A stretch of 6,188 nt of DNA, taken from contig JAFYKS010000323.1 of the NCBI GenBank assembly GCA_017537495.1, forward strand, positions 1 through 6,188, written 5' to 3'. Source of the stretch: Bacillota bacterium (GTDB lineage Bacteria; Bacillota; Clostridia; Peptostreptococcales; Anaerovoracaceae). Positions 1-4,953 of the stretch are shown piece after piece. The stretch's first letter is position 1, and every line of letters starts with the position of its first letter. Made by a program: the position numbers and the translations under genes. The notes beneath the pieces are model-generated. The model ran no database searches and was not told the origin of the DNA. It saw only the letters and a list, made by a program, of their open reading frames with translations.

Positions 1-890
1 CCACATGGGCTATCTTCTGCGGCCGAATTCTGGAAACCACAGGATGGGCTCCTGCAGGCGAAGGCATGCAGTATTTTATCAAAACAATTCCGTATAACTT
101 CTACGGGTGGATTGCGGCAATCATAGTTCCGCTGATTATTCTCGGTGTGATTCCGATTTTCGGACCAATGAAGGAAGCGTACCACAGAGTGGCACAGGGT
201 GGCCCTCTGGCACCTCCGGGATCTGAAAAGATGGATATCCGCGGCGGCAAGGACAGCGTGGTTCCGACCAATCCTAAGGTTATGAATATTTTCCTGCCGA
301 TTGGTGTTCTGATTGCATCTACCGTTCTTATGGACTGCGACATGCAGAAGGGTGTATTCACCACACTGATCTTCATGTTTGTATTCTATATGTGGCAGGG
401 ACTGATGACAGAAGAAGAATTCTTCGATCTGGTTCTGGAAGGCATTAAAAACATGCTGATGCCGATTATGCTGATGATTCTGGCATTCCTGTTCAAGGAA
501 GTAAATGAACAGATTCACTTCACCTATTATGTTATCAATGCAGTGGCAAACTTTGCGACTCCGCAGCTGCTGCCGCTGATTGTATTCATTGCACTGTCGA
601 TTACAGAGTTTATCACCGGTACCAACTGGGGTATGTACATCATTGCACTGCCAATCGTAGTACCGCTGGCACAGGAACTGGGCTGTGATGTAACTCTGGC
701 AGTATCTGCTGTACTCAGTGCGGGTGTATTCGGCTCCCATGTATGCTTCTATTCCGATGCAACGGTAATTACTTCTGCAGCCTGCGGCTGCAACAACTTC
801 GACCATGCTACCACACAGGCACCGTTTGGTGTTCTGGCAGCAGTGGTTTCCGCAGTGCTGTTCCTGGCATTCGGTTTTATCATTAACTAA
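1..890 (+). CDS. NhaC-family Na+/H+ antiporter, C-terminal part (5' end outside window)
   Basis: Integral membrane transporter of the NhaC family, which exchanges sodium for protons across the cytoplasmic membrane for pH and sodium homeostasis. The frame is open from base 3 with no start, so the gene begins upstream; the ATG at 66 is an internal methionine, because the 21 codons before it (ending GWAPAGEG) read as normal antiporter sequence. About 295 residues are present, against roughly 450-540 for the family. Hydrophobic segments alternate with short loops: one follows the YNFYGW motif, and several more run to the C-terminus. The family core is visible as GTNWGMY (about 600-650), then GVFGSHVCFYSDAT (about 721-762) and FDHATTQAPF (about 799-830). 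These correspond to the GTSWG and GDHxSPxSDT regions of classical NhaC proteins. The GSHxCFYSDAT version suggests a subfamily whose substrate may differ. A terminator follows the stop codon. Confidence 0.88.
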   Translation, partial: TWAIFCGRILETTGWAPAGEGMQYFIKTIPYNFYGWIAAIIVPLIILGVIPIFGPMKEAYHRVAQGGPLAPPGSEKMDIRGGKDSVVPTNPKVMNIFLPIGVLIASTVLMDCDMQKGVFTTLIFMFVFYMWQGLMTEEEFFDLVLEGIKNMLMPIMLMILAFLFKEVNEQIHFTYYVINAVANFATPQLLPLIVFIALSITEFITGTNWGMYIIALPIVVPLAQELGCDVTLAVSAVLSAGVFGSHVCFYSDATVITSAACGCNNFDHATTQAPFGVLAAVVSAVLFLAFGFIIN

Positions 891-929
891 GGGATTAAAA
901 ACAGAACTTCGGCGTGAGTACGGACTATG

Positions 930-958
930 TTGGATAATCAAAGTTTTTTAGGGATAAT
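930..958 (+). promoter_or_regulatory. Weak candidate promoter downstream of the antiporter gene
   Basis: TTGGAT at 930-935 and GATAAT at 953-958 are 17 bases apart. The -10 matches TATAAT at five of six positions; the -35 matches TTGACA at only three. The octamer GGATAATC occurs twice, at 932-939 and 952-959. If active, transcription would start near 965 and meet the terminator at 986-1019, giving an RNA of about 55 bases. This AT-rich intergenic DNA can produce such matches by chance. Confidence 0.18.
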
Positions 959-985
959 CGTTAGGAACTGAATTGTAGAGAATCA

Positions 986-1019
986 AAGAGGGACTTCATG
1001 TTTAAATGGAGTCCCTTTT
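986..1019 (+). terminator. Rho-independent terminator after the antiporter gene
   Basis: The arm AGGGACTTCAT (989-999) pairs with ATGGAGTCCCT (1006-1016) through ten Watson-Crick pairs and one G-U pair, around the six-base loop GTTTAA. Flanking A and T bases extend the stem, and the 3' arm runs into TTTT. It lies about 96 bases beyond the antiporter stop. It should end that transcript and isolate the exonuclease-like gene downstream. Confidence 0.85.
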
Positions 1020-1079
1020 AAAATTTCATTTAACGGTCGGGACTTTTAAATCACTGGGAAGTTTATAGGACACCCCTTA

Positions 1080-1088
1080 TGTAATAAT
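1080..1088 (+). promoter_or_regulatory. Candidate extended -10 promoter of the exonuclease-like gene
   Basis: TGTAATAAT matches the extended -10 pattern TGnTATAAT with one mismatch. The best -35 candidate is a poor TTTATA at 1062-1067, with a 15-base spacer, so the extended -10 would carry most of the activity. Transcription would begin near 1095, leaving a leader of about 45 bases. Some promoter is expected between the terminator at 986-1019 and the gene at 1141; this is the best match there. Confidence 0.4.
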
Positions 1089-1123
1089 GATACCATCAGA
1101 AGGAGCCGCAGGCTCCGGTATCA
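1088..1123 (+). other. Two-part inverted repeat upstream of the exonuclease-like gene
   Basis: An outer repeat TGATACC (1088-1094) pairs with GGTATCA (1117-1123). An inner repeat GGAGCC (1102-1107) pairs with GGCTCC (1111-1116) around the tight loop GCA. The two stems stack at the 3' side and are separated by a 7-base bulge (1095-1101) at the 5' side. The element ends five bases before the ribosome site. Because the outer left arm touches the proposed -10 box, it could be a DNA operator. The inner hairpin alone could be a structured mRNA leader. It has no T-tract, so it is not a terminator. Confidence 0.5.
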
Positions 1124-1128
1124 GAAAG

Positions 1129-1136
1129 AGGAGGTG
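1129..1136 (+). promoter_or_regulatory. Strong ribosome binding site that fixes the start at 1141
   Basis: AGGAGGTG is a near-perfect Shine-Dalgarno sequence, six bases (after AGGAGG) before the ATG at 1141. The frame is also open from an ATG at 1087, but that would add 18 residues encoded by the inverted repeat, and it lacks a comparable ribosome site. The start at 1141 also begins right at the conserved first strand of the exonuclease fold. Confidence 0.9.
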
Positions 1137-1140
1137 CACC

Positions 1141-1641
1141 ATGGAATATATCGTTTTAAATCTTGAAGGAAACCGCATGAACGGAAAGGTAACACAGATC
1201 GGGGCGGCCCGTGTGGATGAGAAGCTGGATGTGCTGGATACATTCCAGATGAAGCAGGAGCAGGCAGATCCGATGGATATGATCGACGCCATGGAAAAGT
1301 TCCGCCTCTGGTGCGGGGATGCGCCGCTGGTAACCTGGGGACAGGATGATATCTGGCTGCTGGAATACATCATCTCCGAGAATGGACTGAATCTGGACTG
1401 GATGCCTGAGATTTTCGACGGCCGCGAGATTTTCGAGGATCAGGTAAGTGGTCACCGTCAGGCTGATCTGAACTATGCAATGATGGTGCTGGGCATGAAG
1501 CCTCGTGCAGTAAAGAGTTCACTGACCCGCTCCCTGTACATGGTGAAGGTCCTGCAGAACTTAAGCTTCACACGTGGTATCGAATCTCAGCGGTGGGGCG
1601 GCTGTAATGAAATATGTGGTTACGGATATGAGCTGGCTTAG
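1141..1641 (+). CDS. DEDDh exonuclease-fold protein (KapD/ERI-1-like), probably catalytically altered
   Basis: A 166-residue protein with the layout of small DEDDh 3'-5' exonucleases related to KapD and ERI-1. Such enzymes use two metal ions, held by D-x-E (Exo I), a D after W-G (Exo II) and H-x4-D (Exo III). Here the first strand reads VLNLEG, so Exo I is N7-x-E9. Exo II looks intact as TWGQDD with D70. The Exo III helix, SSLTRSLYMVKVL (126-138), aligns with the usual H-x4-D-A helix but puts K125 and R130 at the catalytic positions. Three of five ligands therefore appear lost, while the fold signals (AxLNYAMMVLG, WGxxD) remain. It is transcribed alone, with its own ribosome site and terminator. 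A non-catalytic nucleic-acid-binding or regulatory role is plausible; residual activity cannot be excluded. The family assignment rests on motif spacing and is moderate; the alignment was done by eye. Confidence 0.75.
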   Translation: MEYIVLNLEGNRMNGKVTQIGAARVDEKLDVLDTFQMKQEQADPMDMIDAMEKFRLWCGDAPLVTWGQDDIWLLEYIISENGLNLDWMPEIFDGREIFEDQVSGHRQADLNYAMMVLGMKPRAVKSSLTRSLYMVKVLQNLSFTRGIESQRWGGCNEICGYGYELA

Positions 1642-1655
1642 GCCGGCTCTTTTTT
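1630..1655 (+). terminator. Terminator overlapping the end of the exonuclease-like gene
   Basis: GAGCTGGC (1630-1637) pairs with GCCGGCTC (1642-1649) with one G-U pair, around the loop TTAG, followed by six T (1650-1655). The left arm encodes the end of the protein (...ELA), and the stop codon TAG (1639-1641) occupies the loop. It separates this gene from the operon promoter, which begins only about 25 bases later. Confidence 0.92.
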
Positions 1656-1679
1656 CTTGGTGATTTTTCCTGCAGAATT

Positions 1680-1688
1680 TGCTATAAT
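1680..1688 (+). promoter_or_regulatory. Extended -10 promoter of the five-gene operon
   Basis: TGCTATAAT is a perfect extended -10 element (TGn plus TATAAT at 1683-1688). No good -35 sits at the usual distance. TTGGTG at 1657-1662 would need a 20-base spacer, so the extended -10 probably compensates or an activator helps. The start point should fall near 1695, just before the ribosome site AGGTGA (1702-1707) for the ATG at 1714. It is the only clear promoter before the operon and directly follows a terminator. Confidence 0.75.
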
Positions 1689-1713
1689 ACCCTTAGAAAG
1701 CAGGTGAATTACC

Positions 1714-2631
1714 ATGAGAAAAGATACATTTACGTTTACCGGCGCAGGCGGCTGCGAGCTGCACGCATCGGTCTGGATGCCGGAGCAGGAGCCGAAGAAG
1801 GTTCTGCAGGTGATACACGGCATGACCGAGCATATGGGACGGTATGAAAAACTGGCTGAGACTCTCACAGAAGAGGGAATCGTGGTGGCAGGTTTTGACC
1901 TGCGGGGCCATGGACTGAACCCGGGTAATCCGGAGATTGCAGCCTTTGCGGAGGGCGATGCAGAGCGTTCCATGGAGGACATTCACCAGTTCCGCCAGCT
2001 GCTGTCCGAACGTTTTGGAGGACTTCCTCATACCATGCTGGGATTTTCTCTTGGGGCATTTCTGCTGAGAGCTTATCTGGAAAAGCACAGTGAAGGATTG
2101 GCGGGAGTCATTATCATGGGTACCGGCTGGCAGCCTTCCATGGTACTGAGCGGTGTGATGACAGTGGTGAAAACCCAGGTGAAAAAAGCAGTATTCGAAG
2201 GCACCACTCCGCTGGTAAAGAAGCTTTCCTTTGAAACATATAATCAGAAGTTTGCGCCGAACCGTACAGAAGCCGACTGGCTTTGCGCAGATGAGGTGCA
2301 GTTGGATGCCTATCTGGCAGATCCGCTGACCCGTCAAAACATTTCCGCAGGGCTTTTCCTGCAGCTTCTGGGGCTGATGAAGTCAACCGGTGCAGCTGAT
2401 GCATACAAGGGATGGCAGAAGAACCTGCCTGTACTGCTCCTGTCCGGACAGGAAGATCCGGTGGGAGATTTCGGCAAAGGCCCGCTGCAGGTGGAAAAGA
2501 TGATGAAAAAGGCAGGAATGACTTCTGTGGAAACAGAGTTTTATCTGGGCGGCCGGCAAGACATTCTTCATGAGGAAGTTTCCGGCACAGCCGAAGAAGT
2601 ACGGAATAGAATTTGCCAGTGGATGAGGTAA
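1714..2631 (+). CDS. Alpha/beta hydrolase, monoglyceride lipase / S33 type
   Basis: A cytosolic 305-residue hydrolase (no signal peptide) of the Hydrolase_4/serine aminopeptidase S33 family. Members cleave lysophospholipids, monoacylglycerols or small esters; the substrate is unknown here. The oxyanion-side motif HGMTEHMGRY (35-44) and the FDLRGHG strand (61-67) are typical. The nucleophile elbow is GFSLG with S112, and the acid lies in GQEDPVG (D248). Clostridial relatives carry a histidine in a GxRHExLNE-like motif near the C-terminus; here it reads GRQDILHE, so Q282 (codon CAA, 2557-2559) replaces the expected histidine. The nearest histidine, H286, is four residues on and would need a shifted loop to serve. 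It may be inactive, may bind a ligand only, or the base may be a sequencing error. It is the first gene of the operon, and the AAA+ gene begins four bases after its stop. The fold is secure; activity is not. Confidence 0.9.
   Translation: MRKDTFTFTGAGGCELHASVWMPEQEPKKVLQVIHGMTEHMGRYEKLAETLTEEGIVVAGFDLRGHGLNPGNPEIAAFAEGDAERSMEDIHQFRQLLSERFGGLPHTMLGFSLGAFLLRAYLEKHSEGLAGVIIMGTGWQPSMVLSGVMTVVKTQVKKAVFEGTTPLVKKLSFETYNQKFAPNRTEADWLCADEVQLDAYLADPLTRQNISAGLFLQLLGLMKSTGAADAYKGWQKNLPVLLLSGQEDPVGDFGKGPLQVEKMMKKAGMTSVETEFYLGGRQDILHEEVSGTAEEVRNRICQWMR
2625..2630 (+). promoter_or_regulatory. Ribosome binding site of the AAA+ gene, inside the hydrolase 3' end
   Basis: GAGGTA spans the last codon (AGG, Arg) and the stop of the hydrolase gene, seven bases (after GAGG) before the ATG at 2636. 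The arrangement implies translational coupling. Confidence 0.7.
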
Positions 2632-2635
2632 CTAT

Positions 2636-3886
2636 ATGGAAAAAATAATCGACTACTTAAAGAAAGAATATGATAAGCTGGATACTTCCATCTTTGAACT
2701 GTCCGACGCTCTCATGGGCGCTGCAGGCCGCAGCCGCGATACAGCCTCTGAACTTGGCAAAATTGATGCTGCCGCAGGTGATATGAGTAAGACGTTAAAT
2801 GACACCCTGGCGGAAACCATGGAACTGATCGACAAGATGACAAAGTCCGGACTGGGCAGTTTCGAGGGGCTTGGAGATTTTGCAGGTGGTGCAGCAGCAC
2901 CGAGCCTGGTAGATATGATGGACGCTGCGGGCAAGACTGCAGACGTGAAGAACGAAGATATGAAGACTGCTGAAGTGAAAGAAGAAGCCAAGGCTGAAGA
3001 AACGAAGACAGCTAATGCAGAAGCCAATGCTGAGCAGGAGCCGGAACCGACTCTGGAGGAACTGCTGGCGGAAATGGATGAGCTGGTGGGCCTGGAAGCG
3101 GTGAAGAAAGATATCCGCACCATGATGAACTTCATCCGCGTGTGCAAGCTTCGTACAGAGCGTGGCATGAAGGCGCCGGATCTTTCTTACCACATGGTAT
3201 TCTCCGGCAATCCGGGTACCGGCAAAACCACTATCGCACGTATGCTGGCGCAGCTGTATAAGGCCATCGGCGTGCTGAAGGAAGGTCAGCTGGTGGAAGT
3301 GGACAGAAGCGGCCTGATTGCAGGCTATCAGGGCCAGACCGCCATCAAGACTCAGGAAGTGATTCAGTCTGCCATCGGCGGCGTGCTCTTCATCGACGAG
3401 GCTTATGCCCTGGTGGAAAGTGACAACGACACTTACGGTAAAGAATGTATCGCAACCATCCTGAAGGCCATGGAAGACCATCGTGATGAACTGATTGTTA
3501 TTGTGGCTGGTTATGATGACCTGATGGAAAAGTTTATCGATTCCAACCCTGGACTGAAGTCCAGATTCAATAAATACATCCACTTCCCGGATTACACAGG
3601 GGAAGAGATGATGGACATTTTCCGGATCCGCTGCAAGAGCAACGGCTACGAAACAGAAGCTGAGGCAGAAGAACTGCTTCTGGCGGTGTTCAATGACATG
3701 TACGATACCCGTGATGAAAACTTCGGCAACGGCCGTACCGTCCGCAATATCTTCGAAAAGATTATCAATTGTCAGGCTACCCGTCTGGCTGCTGACATGG
3801 ATATCACAGACGAAGAACTGCGGCTGCTGACTGTGGCGGATGTAAAGGAAGGTCTGGAAATGACACCGGAAGAGGAGGAAGCATAA
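2636..3886 (+). CDS. CbxX/CfxQ-type AAA+ ATPase with unusual N-terminal extension
   Basis: A 416-residue AAA+ ATPase of the CbxX/CfxQ (SpoVK, EccA, rubisco activase-like) group. These form rings that thread or remodel partner proteins using ATP. The ATPase starts near residue 148 (DELVGLEAVKKDI). Visible motifs are Walker A GNPGTGKT (191-198), pore loop GYQGQT (230-235), Walker B GVLFIDE (249-255), the IVIVAGY strand in the sensor 1 region (287-293), a probable arginine finger in KSRF (R310) and sensor 2 in GNGRTVRN (R370). A small helical lid follows, so the core looks fully active. Residues 1-72 are predicted helical and match no domain I recognise. Residues 73-145 form a Gly/Ala-rich then Lys/Glu/Ala-rich flexible linker with a 10-residue repeat. 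The protein ends in an acidic tail. Its stop overlaps the next start by one base (TAATG), tying it to the small acidic protein. Target unknown; the extension may be a partner-docking module (inference). Confidence 0.93.
   Translation: MEKIIDYLKKEYDKLDTSIFELSDALMGAAGRSRDTASELGKIDAAAGDMSKTLNDTLAETMELIDKMTKSGLGSFEGLGDFAGGAAAPSLVDMMDAAGKTADVKNEDMKTAEVKEEAKAEETKTANAEANAEQEPEPTLEELLAEMDELVGLEAVKKDIRTMMNFIRVCKLRTERGMKAPDLSYHMVFSGNPGTGKTTIARMLAQLYKAIGVLKEGQLVEVDRSGLIAGYQGQTAIKTQEVIQSAIGGVLFIDEAYALVESDNDTYGKECIATILKAMEDHRDELIVIVAGYDDLMEKFIDSNPGLKSRFNKYIHFPDYTGEEMMDIFRIRCKSNGYETEAEAEELLLAVFNDMYDTRDENFGNGRTVRNIFEKIINCQATRLAADMDITDEELRLLTVADVKEGLEMTPEEEEA
2933..2992 (+). repeat. Imperfect 30-base tandem repeat in the AAA+ linker
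   Basis: Two adjacent 30-base units (2933-2962 and 2963-2992) match at 22 of 30 positions. They encode KTADVKNEDM and KTAEVKEEAK (residues 100-119). A decayed continuation, AEETKTANAEANAEQ, follows. This points to linker growth by slippage or duplication; its length probably varies between strains. Confidence 0.7.
3873..3878 (+). promoter_or_regulatory. Ribosome binding site of the acidic protein, within the AAA+ gene
   Basis: A perfect AGGAGG lies seven bases before the ATG at 3886 and at the same time encodes part of the Glu-rich C-terminus of the AAA+ protein. It supports the TAATG overlap as the true start. Confidence 0.88.
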
Positions 3887-4155
3887 TGTTTGATCTTTTT
3901 ATGGGAGGAACTGGGGGACCCTTCGGCATTGGTGGATATGATGAGGGCCCGGATCCTTACGAACTTGTTTTCGAAGAAGAGCCCGATGAACACCGGGATA
4001 TGCTGATGCGTCTTGCAGCCTGCATGCCTCTGTATAAGTGCGATACCTTCGAGGACACCCTGGAAAATGCCTGCTATGTGTGCAATATAGAAAAGGAGTC
4101 ATTGTCCGAAGAAGACCTGGATTTTCTTGAGGAAATGTACGAGGAAGAAGAATAG
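3886..4155 (+). CDS. Small acidic four-cysteine protein, unknown function
   Basis: An 89-residue protein that I do not recognise. It has 27 Asp/Glu against four Lys/Arg, so it is strongly acidic. The N-terminus (residues 7-21) is glycine-rich (GGTGGPFGIGG). The middle looks helical (37-66) and contains C46, C52, C63 and C66, the last two as CYVC; this C-x5-C-x10-C-x2-C pattern could bind a metal, but that is speculation. The C-terminus, from about 69, is a probably helical acidic stretch ending EEEE. It has no membrane segment or signal peptide. The start overlaps the AAA+ stop by one base and has a perfect ribosome site; the stop directly abuts the next ATG. Such coupling suggests equimolar or ordered synthesis with its neighbours. 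It could be an adaptor, inhibitor or substrate of the ATPase. Confidence 0.82.
   Translation: MFDLFMGGTGGPFGIGGYDEGPDPYELVFEEEPDEHRDMLMRLAACMPLYKCDTFEDTLENACYVCNIEKESLSEEDLDFLEEMYEEEE
4141..4147 (+). promoter_or_regulatory. Ribosome binding site of the 264-residue gene, within the acidic gene
   Basis: The purine-rich GAGGAAG lies within the final Glu codons of the acidic protein, 8-12 bases before the ATG at 4156, which touches the preceding TAG. No intergenic base exists, so ribosomes probably reinitiate here. Confidence 0.6.
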
Positions 4156-4950
4156 ATGTACGAAGCATACCTTCATGAGTCTTCTCTGCCGCCGGAACTG
4201 GTCATTAAAAACTTCGTTCCGAATGTGGAGGATGACAATTACGAAAACTACATACTGGAGTTTATCAATGCCTCCCCGTGGTTCATGGAGAAGGTGGGGT
4301 ATATCCCGTTCTTCCATCCGGTCAGTGAGCATTTCGGTGAGTGTGACTGCATTTCCGGTGATTACGGCATCGATCTCAAGCTGATTCTCAGCAACTCCGA
4401 GCTGAAGCGCAAAAGCTGGGAACGGGTACTGTATTATCCGCAGGAGAATGATCAGCTGGACTGGTTCCATGATGATGAAATACGACAGAACTTCGCGACG
4501 CGGCTTCATGCTGCACTGCGTATGTTTGACCTGGAGGACCTGAAGGCGCTGGACAGTCTGGGATTTGGCCAGGAGTATTCGGGAATGAAGGATGTGGAGG
4601 TCATTAAGCGGGATGTGAAATACTTCCTGAATAACCTGGAAACAGAGAAACATCTGCTTCTGTTCCACGGTTATGAGATGTTTTTCGATGCACCGGACAG
4701 TGTGGAGATTACCTTTGAGGAAGGCTTAAAAGAACTGGAAGTGGCCTTTAATTATGATTTTACCAATGCCATGGCCTACCGCAATGAGGTGGTGCCTGGC
4801 CTTGAAACCTATATTTCGACAATTTTCGACGAACATTTCGTCCTGCTGCAGTGGCAGGGAGCAGACAATGGATTCCGCTGTGTGGATACGGTGCCTGTGA
4901 CCGAAAGCCCTGTATTTTTAAAACTGCGTGAGCTAAGTGAGAGGAGATAA
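4156..4950 (+). CDS. Uncharacterised 264-residue protein of the AAA+/WYL operon
   Basis: I do not recognise this family. The protein is soluble, acidic and aromatic-rich, with no signal peptide, membrane segment or nucleotide-binding loop. The N-terminal part (1-80) mixes short strands and includes a run of conserved-looking character, GECDCISGDYGIDLK (61-75), with C63 and C65. The centre (81-165) appears mostly helical, with many charged residues (for example RMFDLEDLKALDSLG). The C-terminal part contains a helix around FEEGLKELEVAFNYDF and then strand-like FVLLQWQG and FRCVD, ending in a basic tail, SERR. It begins directly at the stop of the acidic gene and ends three bases before the WYL gene, so all are expressed together. 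A partner of the ATPase or of the acidic protein is the simplest guess. The open frame, ribosome site and coupling make it a real gene; its function is unknown. Confidence 0.85.
   Translation: MYEAYLHESSLPPELVIKNFVPNVEDDNYENYILEFINASPWFMEKVGYIPFFHPVSEHFGECDCISGDYGIDLKLILSNSELKRKSWERVLYYPQENDQLDWFHDDEIRQNFATRLHAALRMFDLEDLKALDSLGFGQEYSGMKDVEVIKRDVKYFLNNLETEKHLLLFHGYEMFFDAPDSVEITFEEGLKELEVAFNYDFTNAMAYRNEVVPGLETYISTIFDEHFVLLQWQGADNGFRCVDTVPVTESPVFLKLRELSERR
4941..4947 (+). promoter_or_regulatory. Ribosome binding site of the WYL gene, in the preceding gene's last codons
   Basis: GAGGAGA encodes the end of the 264-residue protein (Glu-Arg-Arg) and lies seven bases before the ATG at 4954. The stop TAA (4948-4950) falls between, which is typical of coupled translation. 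Confidence 0.85.
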
Positions 4951-4953
4951 CCC

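Noticed and set aside
1087..1140. An 18-codon upstream extension of the exonuclease-like protein
   Set aside because: The ATG at 1087 lacks a ribosome site and the codons coincide with the inverted repeat; AGGAGGTG clearly serves the ATG at 1141.
1607..1663. An 18-residue open frame starting MKYVVTDMSWL across the end of the exonuclease-like gene
   Set aside because: It runs through the terminator stem and T-tract and has no clear ribosome site. I also considered it as a frameshifted C-terminus, but nothing in it resembles the exonuclease family.
1693..2337. A 214-codon minus-strand open frame opposite the hydrolase gene
   Set aside because: No family resemblance, atypical composition, and it overlaps a secure hydrolase.
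2795..3583. A 262-codon open frame on the minus strand opposite the AAA+ gene
   Set aside because: Its translation is rich in His, Cys and Leu with no recognisable domain, and it lies entirely opposite a gene with full AAA+ motifs; it is a codon-bias shadow.
4336..4380. A D-x8-D-L-K stretch (D64, D73, K75) in the orphan protein, resembling part of a PD-(D/E)XK nuclease motif
   Set aside because: There is no proline-aspartate strand, no upstream glutamate at convincing spacing, and a match this short is expected by chance. A structural model could reopen it.
4127..4384. An 85-codon plus-strand open frame overlapping the start of the orphan gene
   Set aside because: It is very rich in Arg and Ser, has no ribosome site, and straddles two better supported coupled genes.
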